From Channallabes apus (Eukaryota > Chordata > Actinopteri > Siluriformes > Clariidae): DNA of 64,000 bases. How positions within the stretch are numbered: the stretch's first letter is position 1; each line of letters starts with the position of its first letter. The notes beneath the pieces are model-generated. The model did no database searches, was not told the DNA's origin, and saw nothing but the letters and a program-made list of their open reading frames with translations. A program made the translations under genes and the position numbers. The stretch is from positions 11,217,706 through 11,281,705 of the forward strand of contig CM060105.1 in assembly GCA_030522415.1 (NCBI GenBank). Reading direction: 5' to 3'. This document shows positions 1 through 23,988 of this stretch, one piece after another.

Positions 1-188
1 AATATTCAGGAGATCGCCATGTTTCGCCCCCTAGTGGGCATACCCGTGATAACTCCAGATGCACCAAAGGTTGACGTGGACAGTAATGCTCACGTTAAGC
101 TCTTGGTAGGTTTCGAATCACTTCCACACCATGGACCGTGCCCTGCAGCGTTCCTTCCGAATCGCGCCGCTCCTTAACCGGCTCTCAG

Positions 189-13252
<13,064 letters not shown>

Positions 13253-13836
13253 ACTAGAGAGAACCAACATGACACGGCCACCTGCTGGCTGTAGTGCTGA
13301 ACTGCAGCACTCTTTTATACATGCACATACACATGTAATAGACCACACTGTCTACTGGGATTCAGATTTAATTTGTTAGTGCTATCTCTCTCACACACAC
13401 ATACACACACATACACACACACACACACACATACTGTAACGCTGACAATCAATACTCCAGTCTGTAGTCAGTTAAGGACCAAATGATTTTTGTTTTTGTT
13501 TTTTCGTTGTTGCATGTATTCACCAGGATTTTGAAGACGGGGACGATATTTTTATAAGGAGCCGTTCCTCTTCTTCTACTCCTTATTCTTGTTCTTCATC
13601 TCCTAGGCTTATGTCTCAATCTATTTTTCTAATTGAAATTAGAACGAACTAAGAAGTTACGAATTAAAGAAGTGAAGAAGAAATAAACTGTTTTAAAGGG
13701 GACCAAAATAATAACAATAAATAAATAAATAAACCTACATCAAGTTCTCTATAGAAATGTATTTTATTCAAAAAAAATTTTTATAACGGTGTAAGGATGA
13801 AAAGTATATGACCTGTTCATGATAACTGCTGCATCT

Positions 13837-13881
<45 letters not shown>

Positions 13882-14035
13882 CACACTGCGGTGATCTTCC
13901 ATGTTTATCTCATGCTTTAACTCGAACGAGCACCGAGAATGTTAGAGATGTGCACTTTAATGACCACGGTGAGAGTATACACATCTCTGCACTGAGTAAG
14001 GTAGTGATTATAATAAACACCACTGTTGGAACGAG

Positions 14036-14067
<32 letters not shown>

Positions 14068-14575
14068 GCGTGCGTGCTCGTAGATAAGCCACTGTGCACT
14101 ATATAAGCCTTAAAGTCATGTACTTGGACATCTTGTTTTGGCTGGGTGTGTGTGTGGTTTCCTCCCCAGGTGCAGGGTGAAGCTGGGGTGGAGGGCAGAT
14201 TAATTAGTCTTTCTCGGCACACTGTATGCATTCACTTCCCGAGCGCACTCTCTGTGCTTTGTGTATTTTATTTTTTATTATTATTATTATTGGTTTGTCC
14301 ATACGGTTTAGTTCATGGCGTTTTTCTGCTCACCGTGCCTGGCTTCAACTTACTCGCTCACACTGCTGGGAAGTGAGAGGAACTCGTTCTTACTCCTGAT
14401 GACCTATGAATAGCTAAAGAGGCTCTTACTTTTGACATAAGGAAATGATTTAAAATAAAAAAATATATATATGTACGCTAATTTTTGTATTTCTTTCTCA
14501 TGCAACTCTTGACGATCTCCGGAGACTCGAGTTGTAGACTGTTTGGTATTATGCAAATAAAAAACGGCTTTCTAA
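13253..14575 (+). other. myh9: myh9 3' untranslated region
   Basis: No reading frame continues after the stop. The stretch holds CA-rich (about 13391-13433, 14039-14068) and CT-rich (about 13838-13879) microsatellites and several AT-rich segments. AATAAA hexamers occur near 13682 and in the AAAT array at about 13717-13735, but the best placed late one is at 14556. The length, about 1.3 kb, is inferred from that signal. Confidence 0.6.
14556..14561 (+). terminator. Probable myh9 polyadenylation signal AATAAA
   Basis: Canonical AATAAA in the context ATGCAAATAAAAAACGG, with a plausible cleavage zone 10-20 bases downstream. Earlier AATAAA copies could give shorter transcripts. Confidence 0.55.
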
Positions 14576-14739
14576 AAAGGCTACAGTGGACGGCTTGGTT
14601 CTTCATTTCGTTTCTGGACAAGACGCGGTTCATTTCACCTTCAGTCTCTTTGATTTTTCTATAATCAGTTCAATAATAGATATTGTTACACAAATAAACA
14701 TTCTGGATATTCGATAGAAACAGTTTGTCTCTGATGAGG

Positions 14740-14835
14740 GAACTAGAGATGATGATGGCAAGGAAAAACCCCCTGAGACGACATGAGAAGGAAACCTCGT
14801 CCTCATTTAGATGATACCAAATGATGTGACCATAA
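14740..14835 (+). repeat. Fragment of L2-type 3' UTR
   Basis: The stretch GGCAAGGAAAAACCCCCTGA and the following CCTCATTTAGATGATAC parallel the L2 3' UTR at 27920-28010, where the same order appears. Diverged and short, so an old insertion fragment downstream of myh9. Confidence 0.55.
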
Positions 14836-14929
14836 ATCAATTCCTGCTGAAAAGAACAATTGTATTAAAGGGAGCATGTTCTAGTTAACATGGACTGCAC
14901 TTCGAGATTAGCAGCTGTTCACCGATGTA

Positions 14930-15325
14930 CATTTGGATTTACGTAAAAGTACTTGTATACACATAACCATGAAGATGTACAGCATTCTTGGTCTGGGCTC
15001 CCTTTACATGAATTACTGCAGCAATGATGTGTGGCATGGAGGCGATCAGTCTGTGGCACTGCCGAGGTGTTCTGGAAGCCCAGGTTGCTCTGATGGCGGC
15101 CTTCAGCTCTTCTGCATTGTTGCGTCTGGTGTCTCGCATCTGCACGATACTCCAGAGATTCTCTATGGGGTTTAGGTCGGACTAGTTTGCTGGCCAGACA
15201 AGCACAGAGATACCATGGACCTTAAACCAGGTATTAGTACTTTTCCCCAGGGTTTTCAGGTCCTGTTGGAATATAAAATCAGCATCTCTGTAAATTTGGT
15301 CAGTAGAGGGAAGCATGAAGAGAGT
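14930..15325 (-). pseudogene. Tc1/mariner transposase C-terminal relic
   Basis: Read on the minus strand, the region encodes the end of a Tc1 transposase: a WPAN..SDLNPIENLW block near 15160-15195, interrupted by a stop, then an intact run over 15145-14939 (QMRDTRRNNAEELKAAIRAT, ending VKGAQTKN). The DLNPIENLW stretch normally lies beside the third catalytic acidic residue. No terminal inverted repeats were found around it, so this is a truncated, dead copy. Confidence 0.75.
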
Positions 15326-15339
15326 CCTAAAAATACCAA

Positions 15340-15715
15340 GGGGTCACACAAGACAAAGGGAGTCCGTGTATAGACGTGGAACCAGAAGAGATCAGACGTG
15401 CTAAAACATCGGTCACATTGAAATCTAGACTTAAAGCTGCTCTGTTTAGCCGTGTGTTTACTGAACCAGCACTGTGTTCCGACTGCACCGTATTTTAGGT
15501 TGACCTTAAATTCTCAACTGTGTTATTTTGATTCTACATCAAATTATAAGTACTTTTAAAAACTGCTACACACTACAAACTGTGTTTATTTTTTATAAAA
15601 TCTAATTTTAAAAGTTTTAGGGCTATATTATTTTCTATTTCCTTTTATGATTATTTTCTTCTCTTTTATGTAAAGCACTTTAAATTACCATTGTGTATGA
15701 AGTGTGCGATACAAA
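15340..15715 (+). mobile_element. LINE 3'-end fragment (L2/CR1-like)
   Basis: The first part reads HLKSRLKAALFSRVFTE, matching the conserved SFKSRLKTHLF-type C-terminus of L2-related reverse transcriptases. It is followed by an AT-rich 3' UTR ending in GTAAAGCACTTTAAATTACC and an ATACAAATAAA tail, a 3' end style common for fish L2/CR1 LINEs. Heavily 5' truncated. Confidence 0.6.
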
Positions 15716-15779
15716 TAAACACACATTACAAATGTTAACATTTACACGCACAGACACACTTATCACACTGTATATCACA

Positions 15780-15937
15780 ATGTTCACACACACACATGTA
15801 TACACAAACACACTCATACTCATGTATATCACACATTTTAACACACACACACTTACATCTCTCTCACACTCCTACATGCAGAAACACACAAACAAGTCAC
15901 GTCTCACACACACACACACACACACACCTCTCCCTCA

Positions 15938-15972
<35 letters not shown>

Positions 15973-16004
15973 CTCTCACTCACACCTCTCTCTCTCTCAC
16001 ACAC

Positions 16005-16045
<41 letters not shown>
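15780..16045 (+). repeat. CA/CT microsatellite cluster
   Basis: Alternating CACACA and CTCTCT tracts. Reading frames across it (His-Thr or Leu-Ser repeats) are not genes. A similar microsatellite precedes the second copy of the neighbouring 275-bp repeat at 37.8 kb. Confidence 0.9.
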
Positions 16046-16047
<2 letters not shown>

Positions 16048-16049
<2 letters not shown>

Positions 16050-16324
16050 TGATGGTGTTCTCTACTTTAGCTCTGTGTTACTATATGAATGGATTTGAGT
16101 CTGTGGGTTTATTCATAGACATTCTGTATTTATGATTAAATGTGTAATAATATGAGACTATTTTAAAATGTTAGAGAAAGAACTAATGAGGAAATCTGCA
16201 TGGGTTTAATACTGCTTGTCCACTGAACTGTTTCTGTAACACAGATCTGGCAACCCTGTTCATAGCAGATAGACACAGATGTAGTGAAATAATCCTCAGT
16301 AACAGAACTAATGTTCATCTCTGA
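16048..16324 (+). repeat. 275-bp repeat R, copy 1
   Basis: Runs in parallel with 37848-38122: both start ATTGATGGT at the end of a CA tract, share TATATGAATGGATTT and ATAGCAGATAGACACAGATG, and end AACAGAACTAATGTTCATC. By eye they are roughly 90% alike. Copy 2 lies beside an NLR-type LRR exon, so R may be an NLR-family intron segment; no LRR exon is left near copy 1. Confidence 0.75.
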
Positions 16325-17269
16325 GAATGTCACTGCTGCTTTTAAACCCTGCAGCCAGGGGCGTCGCACCCGTGGGGGATGTGGGTGTTTTAACACACAC
16401 ACATTTCCAGGTGAGAGGGTTCAACGCCTACACTTTTTCTACAGTTGTTTTCCCGCAGTTGTGAACAAACCCCTTCGCATTCGCTCCTCCGTTTCTCTGG
16501 CCGCTCTGTGTCTACACTCGCTTCAGCTCTCCTCTCCCCTCCCTCTCAAACATGACACCGGCTGATGATTGGCTGTTCTGTCTGTCAGTCTTGCCTCTCT
16601 TGGTGTGTTAGATTTATCGGTCAGCTCGTGCAGAGGAGGCGGGAACTTATGGTTGTTATGATTATTTACATCTCCGTTTTCCAGGTACTTTGAATGTTTA
16701 TGCTTTTGAGGTTTTTAAATAAGCTTGATATATGTTTGGGAAGATTTTCTGTTTATGTTTTGTTGACATGTCGAATGTTTTCTGTATTATATTTCGTTTT
16801 TTAGACTAATGACAATTGCTAATTGGGATAGTGTTCAGTAGCTAACTTGGCTAAAGTCGGTTATGTGTGTGGCGATGCATAAAGTAACTGTGATGAAGAA
16901 GCAGGAAATTGATGAGGAGGGACAAATTGACAATGTTAAGCAATATATTTATGGGTTTATTGCCAGTGAAATTGATTTTGATATTTTGAGCATTGTTTGT
17001 TCATTAGCTGACTTGCCTGTTGTGTTTGATTGTATCTGTTGAGGAGAAAAAAGTGAGAAATAATGTCAGTTCTGTTGACTATGGAAGAATATTATTTTAA
17101 TGTTTAAAAACAGTTAATTGTTACATTATTTATACTATTATTTATATTATACTTTTGTTTATATTATTATTATTATTATTTAGAAAAAGCTTTTTGTGAT
17201 GACTTTTGTTTTATATCTTCATTGCTTACTTGCTTGTCTGCAAGTAAGCAAAATGTAGCAGTCACAGTC

Positions 17270-17630
17270 CTGTCGGACCCATGCCACTGCCGGACCCAGG
17301 CCACTGTCGGACCCATGCCCCTGTCGGACCCATGCCCCTGTCGGACCCAGGCCCCTGTCGGACCCAGGCCCCTGTCGGACCCAGGCCACTGTCGGACCCA
17401 GGCCCCTGTCGGACCCAGGCCCCTGTCGGACCCATGCCACTGTCGGACCCATGCCACTGTCGGACCCAGGCCACTGTCGGACCCAGGCCACTGTCGGACC
17501 CAGGCCACTGCCGGACCCAGGCCACTGCCGGACCCAGGCCACTGTCGGACCCAGGCCACTGTCGGACCCAGGCCACTGTCGGACCCAGGCCACTGTCGGA
17601 CCCAGGCCACTGTCGGACCCATGCCACTAT
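17270..17630 (+). repeat. 17-bp minisatellite inside the hAT element
   Basis: About 21 tandem copies of GGACCCAGGCCACTGTC with variants (ATG for AGG, CCCC for CCAC, CCGG for TCGG). As 17 is not a multiple of three, every frame reads the same repeating peptide in rotation, so long open frames appear on both strands. These are not genes. Confidence 0.92.
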
Positions 17631-18209
17631 CAAGCTTACCACTGTCCTTTTGTCACGTAGTATCATTAAGATGCAGAAAAGAATGAGGCAGAAGAAAATT
17701 GACACCTTTTTCAAGAGAAATCCTGTAAGTGAAGTTGAGAGATGAAAGTTGAAAATGTTGACATTAAACAACAGTAGCCTATTACCATTAGATGCTGTTT
17801 GCATTTATTTCATTGTATTACTTTTCAATATTCACTGAGGTTTTCTAGTGCCACAGCTGTAACTGTTTGAACCTATTAGCACTGCAACCTTGTTTAGGAG
17901 AGGACGTTGCTGGAGGCATTGGTTTCAGAGGTAGCACAGGAAGGTTCACAGGTGAGCAATTAAATGAATGTTACAGTTTGTAAAAGAGGTTTATGAAGGA
18001 AGAGGGGCTGTGTTTGTGTGTTTGTGTCATGGGTGGTGCTTATTTCCATCTCAGGTGCACACGTGTGTATGGTGAGTTTATATCAAATTCACAAATTCAT
18101 TTAAAATGTTTTGATTAGGGTGGATGTGAGGATGTGGCCAGGAGTGAGGAAGACAGAGATGAAGAGGGAGTAAAAGGCAGACAAGAAGCAGACAGGCAAG
18201 AAAAACAGA

Positions 18210-18941
18210 GTGAGGGGTAAGTCAGAGAGGATAAGGATGGCAGATGAAATGGTAGCAGAGAACACAGAGGTGGATGTTACTCACCATCAGTTCAGTAAAC
18301 CCAATCAACCAGATCCAAAATTAATTTCTAAACAGTCCTTGCCCAAATATACTCTGAGTTTACAAACTCAGTGGTACCAGAAATTTCCATGGCTCCATGT
18401 GGATCCTGATGTTGAGAGTGTATTGTGCCTTTACTGCTCCAAAGCCTTTGACTCGGGGACATCATCTCTTGCCAAGAATGCTGATTAAGCATTCATTTCA
18501 TCTGGGTTTAAAAATTGGAAAAAAGCCCTTGAACGATTTACTGTGCATGAGCGATCTGATAGTCATAAGACAGCCATGACAACGCACATCTATGAAAATC
18601 GATCAGTACAGGTTCAGCTATCTAATGTGAGTGTGAAACAGCAAGAGGAAGCAAGGGGATGTCTTCTCAAAATCATTGGTGCTGTTAGGATGTTGGCTAG
18701 GTAGGGCTTACCTTTTAGAGGCCATGAATGTGGTGAAGGAAATTTTGAACAGGTTCTGAAGTACAAATCAGAGGATGACCCCTCTCTAACCAAGTGGTTG
18801 ACATGTGGTAGAAAGGATGTATATACTTCAGCTATTGTTCAAAATGAAATCCTAACTTTGTTCAGCAGCATGATCATATGTGAAATAGTTGAAAACATCA
18901 GATCACTTCCACACCTGCAGTACTCTGTGATGATGGACTAG
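18210..18941 (+). pseudogene. hAT transposase (TTF-type zinc finger, ZMYM1-like), N-terminal part
   Basis: A single frame continues across the region with in-frame stops at 18486, about 18702 and about 18939. It shows the TTF-type zinc finger of this transposase group: WYQKFPWLHVDPDVESVLCL, then YCSKAF, then a HERSDSH ending. It is followed by the conserved GLPFRGHE...GNF block and LPHLQYSVMMD before sequence similarity is lost. In full-length relatives this leads into the catalytic region. Upstream, 17672-17740 (MRQKKIDTFFKR) resembles the N-terminus. Conserved frame plus stops means recent nonsense decay. Function: formerly transposase, now none. Confidence 0.8.
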
Positions 18942-19141
18942 AGTCTAGCAAGTCTAGCAAGTGTGTTCTGAGTGTGTTTTTAGTATCACTATCACACATT
19001 TAAATTGAAAGCTTTTTATATCTTGTATGTTAATACCTTTTGTACCCTTCTATCATTGTATTCATCATTTTTATTGTTAACAAACAAACCACATTCATCC
19101 CCCCACACTTTTGAAAAGCTTGCTACGCCCCAGCCTGCAGC

Positions 19142-19873
19142 TCACACAGTGCAGTTAGTTTGTGTCTCAGCTGCAGTTTGTGTGATTAGTTACAGTGTTG
19201 TAGTAAATTTCATAGTCATTTCAGACACACTGCAGTCGCATCAAGTCAGGTTTTGTGCTGCAGCTTCTCACATACGTACATCTGACCCAAAGACTCAGAT
19301 CATCAGTGTGCAGTGAAAAGAAACAATCTTCATCTTTCTTGGCCAGTGTGTAGCGCAAGAACCTCCCTTTAAGTATACGTGATGTTTCAGATGGTATGGC
19401 GAGTGTAAACACGTGAATCGGATATGAGTCAGAGTTAAAAGAACGTGTAAACAGACGGTCAAAAAAAATCTGATATTGGCAACAAATCAGAATTAGGCAT
19501 CCAGACCTGCAGTGTAAACGTAGCCTAGAACACTGAAACTGAAAATAGTTGACGCTCACAAAGAAAAATTATTTATTGTTTACAGAAGTCTAACATAACA
19601 CCAGTAAACAAAACATCATTTGATTAAGTATAAGCTTGATTTGTAAAACAGTATTTGTTCAGTTACTTTAAAATGATTTACACATGCACATATATTGTTT
19701 ATTAACTTATCGTCGTTGTTCATTCTGCTGCATTTCTTCCAACAAAAAAGGTATTTCTACAGCTTCCAGTTCATCTGCAATAAAGTAGGTAAACGCCACG
19801 TGATCTGCCATGTTTGAGGAAGCAACGAGATCCCCAACGTGTCCGACTTCACGGCTCCGTTTTCAGCTCCACC
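19142..19873 (+). other. Gene-free stretch between hAT and Gypsy-1
   Basis: No coding region is recognised. The part at about 19220-19540 (GTGTAAACACG, GCATCCAGACCTGCAGTGTA) has the look of a short non-autonomous DNA repeat common in fish, but its ends are not defined. Confidence 0.4.
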
Positions 19874-19878
19874 CCGAC

Positions 19879-20066
19879 TGTTACAATATGTTCTATATGG
19901 TCAGCAGGATGTGAGGATTTGACCATATATGGTTGAATTGGAATTTGAGTGGGTGACATCATTGAGATGGGCGAGTGAAGTAAAGTTAAGCACAAGAACC
20001 CTGTGTGTCTGAGATTCTTTGTTTATGAGAGAGAATTGATTACCGGAGTGAACTAAGCTTAAAACA
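19879..20066 (+). repeat. Gypsy-1 5' LTR
   Basis: 188 bp, starting TGTTAC and ending AAAACA. Its last 52 bp (from TTCTTTGTTTATGAG) reappear unchanged as the remnant at the 3' end. The true LTR length is uncertain because the 3' partner is truncated. Confidence 0.75.
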
Positions 20067-20151
20067 TGGTGGCAGCGGTAAATTACCAATAAGAAAAGTG
20101 AAAGATTGAAGTAAATTGCTACGAAAAAAAAAAAGCAATTAAGAGAGACGC

Positions 20152-20997
20152 GTGCTGATCAGGGAGGGTGCTTTCGGATTGAAGCCTCCAGCGAATTTTG
20201 ACTGGAATGCAACGAACATACCAAAAGCTTGGACAGCATGGGAAGAGGAGTTTTCCCTGTACATTGATTTATCGCTTACAGATGCGGATGACAAGACGAA
20301 GGTAAAAGTTTTCCAATATCTAATCGGAGAAACTGGGAGAGAACTGAGTAAGACGCTAGGCGCTGCCCACCCGGCTGACGGTGAACTGACGTTGGAATGG
20401 CTGTTAACCGCGTTCAGAAACCACTGCAATCCGGCACCGAACGAAACAGTAGAAAGGTACAAGTTTTTCTCCAGAAATCAGAACTCAGGCGAAATGATTG
20501 ACAAGTATATTACTGATTTGAAAGTGCTGGCAGACACGTGCAATTTTGGTTCGGCTAAAGATTCACTGATTAGAGACCGAATTGTGTGCGGCATACCGAA
20601 CTCACAAGTGAGAGAACGTCTTTTGAGAGAGTCAGACCTGACGCTCTACAAATCCTTGTGCATTTCTCAAGCATCAGAACTGTCAAAAGAGAATGTGATG
20701 ACCATCGAGGGACAGAAAAACAAAGCTCTGAGATGTCAACATTTTCCCTTGCCCACCATAGATGATGTTCTCCCCGATCTGACCAAAGCGAGAGTCTTTA
20801 CAGTGTGTGACATGAAGGATGGGTTCTGGCACATAAGGCTTTCAGAAGAGTCAAGCTACCTCACTACCTTCGCAACGCCATGTGGCAGGTATAGATGGAT
20901 TAGAATGCCCATGGGAATCAGCCCAGCTCCAGAAGTGTTCGAGCACAGGTTGACAGGCATTGGAGGGGCTTCCAGGAATTCAGATAATAGCAGATGA
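20152..20997 (+). pseudogene. Gypsy-1 gag joined to reverse transcriptase fragment
   Basis: An open frame of 281 codons. Residues 1-185 are a capsid-type gag (NIPKAWTAWEEEFSLYI, GEMIDKYITDLKVLADTC). From about residue 198 the sequence is RT (FPLPTIDDVLPDL, FTVCDMKDGFWHIRLSEES, IRMPMGISPAPEVFEHR). The zinc knuckle, protease and RT start that normally separate these are deleted without loss of frame. The frame is lost shortly before the RT active-site box, which continues in the next entry. Confidence 0.82.
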
Positions 20998-21514
20998 CAT
21001 CCTTGTCTGTGGGGAAGGCGACAACGATGAGGCAGCTGAGAAAGATCATGACACAAAACTAAGACAACTTCTGGACCGTTGTAGGGACAGAAACATCAAA
21101 CTAAACTTTAACAAACTCAAGCTAAGACAGAAAGAGGTGCCATACATTGGACACAGACTGACTTCCGAAGGACTAAAGATTGACCCAGAGAAGGTGAGAG
21201 CCATATTGCAGATGCCCAGGACATCAGATGTGAAGGGACTCCAGAGATTATTAGGTATGGTGAACTATTTGTCCAAATTTTGCGCACACTTATCAGACAG
21301 CTGTGACACATTGAGACAGCTGACACACAAAGACGTGAGTTTTGAGTGGGCTGAGGTACAGAAAGACGCATTCAACAAATTGAAACAAATGATTGCCTCG
21401 GCACCTGTTTTGAAGTACTACAATCCAGAAGAGGATCTGGTTCTTCAATGTGACTCCTCTGAGACAGGCCTGGGCGCAGCACTTTTGCAGGCAGGACAAC
21501 CAGTCGCTTATAGC
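20960..21514 (+). pseudogene. Gypsy-1 RT C-terminal part and start of RNase H
   Basis: Frame shifted from the previous entry. It contains the catalytic IADDILV box (a Gypsy variant of YxDD), the thumb and connection segment (LRQKEVPYIGHRLTSEGLKI, RLLGMVNYLSKF) and the start of RNase H with the first catalytic Asp (LVLQCDSSETGLGAAL). It ends where a SINE has inserted at 21515. Confidence 0.82.
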
Positions 21515-21711
21515 CAGGGGTAGCTCAGTGGTTGAGTCATTGGACTACGGTTCGGAAGGTCCCAAGTTCAAACCCCACAACCACCAAGTTGTCACTGTTG
21601 GGCCCTTAAGCAAGGCCCTTAACCCTCAACTGCTCAGATGTGTAATAAGATTAAAATGTAAGTCGCTCTGGATAAGAGCGTCTGCCAAATGCCTAAATGT
21701 AAATGTAAATG
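21515..21711 (+). mobile_element. tRNA-derived SINE inside Gypsy-1 RNase H
   Basis: 197 bp. A tRNA-like head with A-box TAGCTCAGTGG and B-box-like GTTCAAACCCC, a body with TGGGCCCTTAAGCAAGGCCC, then the conserved teleost SINE tail TCGCTCTGGATAAGAGCG and an AAATGTAAATG end. Flanked by TATAGC on both sides (21509-21514 and 21712-21717). A second copy of the same family is at 52971-53152. Confidence 0.85.
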
Positions 21712-21717
21712 TATAGC

Positions 21718-22287
21718 AGCAGAGCCCTTACAGCCACAGAAAAAGGATATGCACAAATAGAAAAAGAATGCCTGGCAATTCTTTTTGGAATGGAGAAATT
21801 TCACCAGTACACCTATGGCAGGAAAGTTGAAGTGCATTCAGACCACAAACCCTTAGAAACCATCATAAGAAAGCCTTTGCTTAATGCACCCAAGAGATTA
21901 CAGAGAATGCTTTTGAGACTACAACGATGAGACATTAATGTTGTCTATGTGCCAGGTCGACTGATGCACCTAGCAGATACTCTCAGCAGAGCGTACCTAC
22001 CAGAGGGTGCTGCAGTAGGATCAGTAGAGACAGAAATTGAGACAATCAACATGTTGCAGTACCTGCCCATATCAGAGGGGATTCTACAAAAGATACAGAG
22101 AGAAACTGCTAAGGATGAGGCATTTCAGATGTTGCAGCAAGTGATAGCTCAGGGATGGCCAGAGGAGAAAACTCAGCTAAAAGAAGGGGTAAGACAATTC
22201 TTTTCTATAAGAGAAGAGCTTAGTGAACAAGATGGAGTGATTTTTAGAGGAGAGAGAGCTCTGATACCAGCAAAGCTGAGAACATAG
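21718..22287 (+). pseudogene. Gypsy-1 RNase H remainder and spacer
   Basis: Continues the RNase H domain past the SINE ([33 protein letters not shown]), with an in-frame stop at 21928. It then runs into the tether region (VVYVPGRLMHLADTLSRAYL) and the segment before the integrase zinc-binding domain, ending at a stop at 22285. Confidence 0.8.
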
Positions 22288-23420
22288 ATCATAGAGAGAA
22301 TTCATGCATCACATCTAGGTATGGAAAGCTGCTTAAGAAGAGCAAGCATACTTGTATACTGTATGTGTATACTGGCCTGGGATGAGTGCTGCTATTAGAG
22401 AACACATAGGGAAGTGTGCTGTTTGCAGAACTGTGGATGTGCGACAGCAGAAAGAGACAATGTGCGCACATGACATTCCGATAAGGCCATGGGCAAAAGT
22501 CGGGACAGATTTATTCTCATTCAACAACAGAGCATATCTCATCACAGTGGACTATTTCTCCAACTTTTAGGAAATTGATTATCTCCCCGATACCAGCTCA
22601 AGCACAGTGATACACAAGCTAAAGGCCCATTTTGCACGACACGGGATCCCAGATACAGTAATCTCTGATAATGGGCCACAGTACACATTCTCAGGAATTC
22701 AAACAGTTCAGCATAGCTTGGGAATTCAGGCATGTGACGTCGTCTCCTGCATATCCACAAAGCAATGGCAAAGCCGAGTCTCCAGTTAAGACGGCCAAAC
22801 AGCTCATGGGAAAAGCTAAGAGAGCGAAAGCGGATCCATACCTGGCTATACTAGAGCACAGGAACACTCCTTCTCAGGGATTCAATGCCAGTCCTGCCCA
22901 AATACTCATGAGCAGAAGAACTAAAACATTACTGCCGACACGGGACAGTCTCCTGCAGCCAGGTGTTATGAACACAGAGCATGCTGTAGAAGTCAACCAA
23001 CGCAAACAAGCCTACTACTACGACAGAGGAGCGAAAGATCTTAGACCTCTGAAGGAGGGAGAACAAGTAAGAGTTCAGCTGGACACGAAGTGTAGAGCAC
23101 ACTGGACACCAGCAAAGGTGGAAAGGATGACCAATAACCGATCATACACTGTCAAGTTGGAAAACGGAACTGTTGTACGGAGAAATCGGAAACATCTCAG
23201 GACTGTGCTGGGAGGACCACAGAGAGCAGACACACGGAACACAACTGTCAAGCTTGAGCAGACAAATCATCCAGATGAGGGACATTCAAAGGCAGTACCA
23301 GAGTCACGCATAACACGCACACACCATTCAGACACCAGCAACGGTGTTGTGATAACTAGAAGTGGCAGAATAGTTAAGAGACCAACACACTTGAGAGAGA
23401 AAATTGTTCTTTGTTTATGA
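22288..23420 (+). pseudogene. Gypsy-1 integrase, broken
   Basis: The zinc-binding region is recognisable (IHASHLGMESC, KCAVCRTVDVRQQKE) although a frame change lies near 22350-22380. The catalytic core follows with VGTDLFSF (first Asp), VISDNGPQY (second Asp) and SNGKAES (Glu), separated by a stop at 22568 and a frameshift near 22735. The C-terminal part over 22671-23420 is open, with DPYLAILEHRNTPSQGFNAS and KEGEQVRVQL. The frame stops within the LTR remnant. Confidence 0.82.
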
Positions 23421-23458
23421 GAGAGAATTGATTACCGGAGTGAACTAAGCTTAAAACA
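23407..23458 (+). repeat. Gypsy-1 3' LTR remnant (52 bp)
   Basis: Matches 20015-20066 of the 5' LTR and ends AAAACA directly before the target duplication CCGAC. The polypurine tract and the first part of the LTR are absent, so the deletion lies between the end of pol and this remnant. Confidence 0.75.
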
Positions 23459-23463
23459 CCGAC

Positions 23464-23937
23464 TGCTTTTGGCTAATCTCGCCGATCGGTCTGCGCAGCC
23501 ACAGCATCAGCTCGAACACACCTATAGTGTCACACAGTTATCACATGGTGTCATGACTAGACATGTTCCAGTGATTAGAATAAATGTCCTGTGTCTCCAT
23601 CTTTCAGATCACTGAGTTGTAGATGTGATTTTCCCCATTTCTGAAGTGAGACAGTCTGAGTCTAGAAGAGACACTTCACTTCCACCTGCCTGACCGTGTG
23701 GCCGAGTGACTGTGAGAACTGTAGGGAAGAAATTTTTTATTTTTCTCATGTGTAGGTTCGGGGTTAGTACACTGTAAAATTAACTGATAAAATATGTAGC
23801 CTCAACGTAAAAAAGTTTAGTAACAAGTTTCACAGCTTTTTAAGTTTATTCAATTTTTAATAGAAATTTGCTGGACAAACATAATATTTCATCAAATTAG
23901 AACATTTACCCAGTTCAAAATCCATTAATGGCATAAG

Positions 23938-23988
<51 letters not shown>

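Larger units (their letters stand above)
16356..19133 (+). mobile_element. hAT-superfamily DNA transposon, inactive
   Basis: The element starts CAGGGGCGTCGCA and ends TGCTACGCCCCAG, giving imperfect 13-bp terminal inverted repeats. It is flanked on both sides by the same 8 bp, CCTGCAGC (16348-16355 and 19134-19141). An 8-bp duplication and CAG-type ends are the signature of hAT elements. Inside are a 17-bp minisatellite (17270-17630) and the N-terminal half of a transposase with stops (18210-18941). The C-terminal half and dimerisation region are missing, so this is an internally deleted, immobile copy. Confidence 0.85.
19879..23458 (+). mobile_element. Gypsy-1: degenerate Ty3/Gypsy LTR retrotransposon
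   Basis: Flanked by a 5-bp duplication CCGAC (19874-19878 and 23459-23463). The 5' LTR is 19879-20066, followed at once by a primer-binding-like TGGTGGCAGCGG. The order inside is gag, RT, RNase H, integrase, as in Gypsy elements. Gag is joined in frame to mid-RT, with nucleocapsid, protease and the RT start deleted. Further frameshifts and stops break pol, and a SINE interrupts RNase H. The 3' LTR is reduced to 52 bp. Not mobile. Confidence 0.87.

Noticed and set aside
131..188. Start codon at 131 as beginning of a gene
   Set aside because: The frame before the AG at 187-188 does not match myosin, while the sequence from 189 does, in a phase needing a preceding exon; it is intron.
17176..17804. 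Several overlapping open frames over 120-180 codons on both strands
   Set aside because: They are the 17-bp minisatellite read in different frames; no start context, no family.
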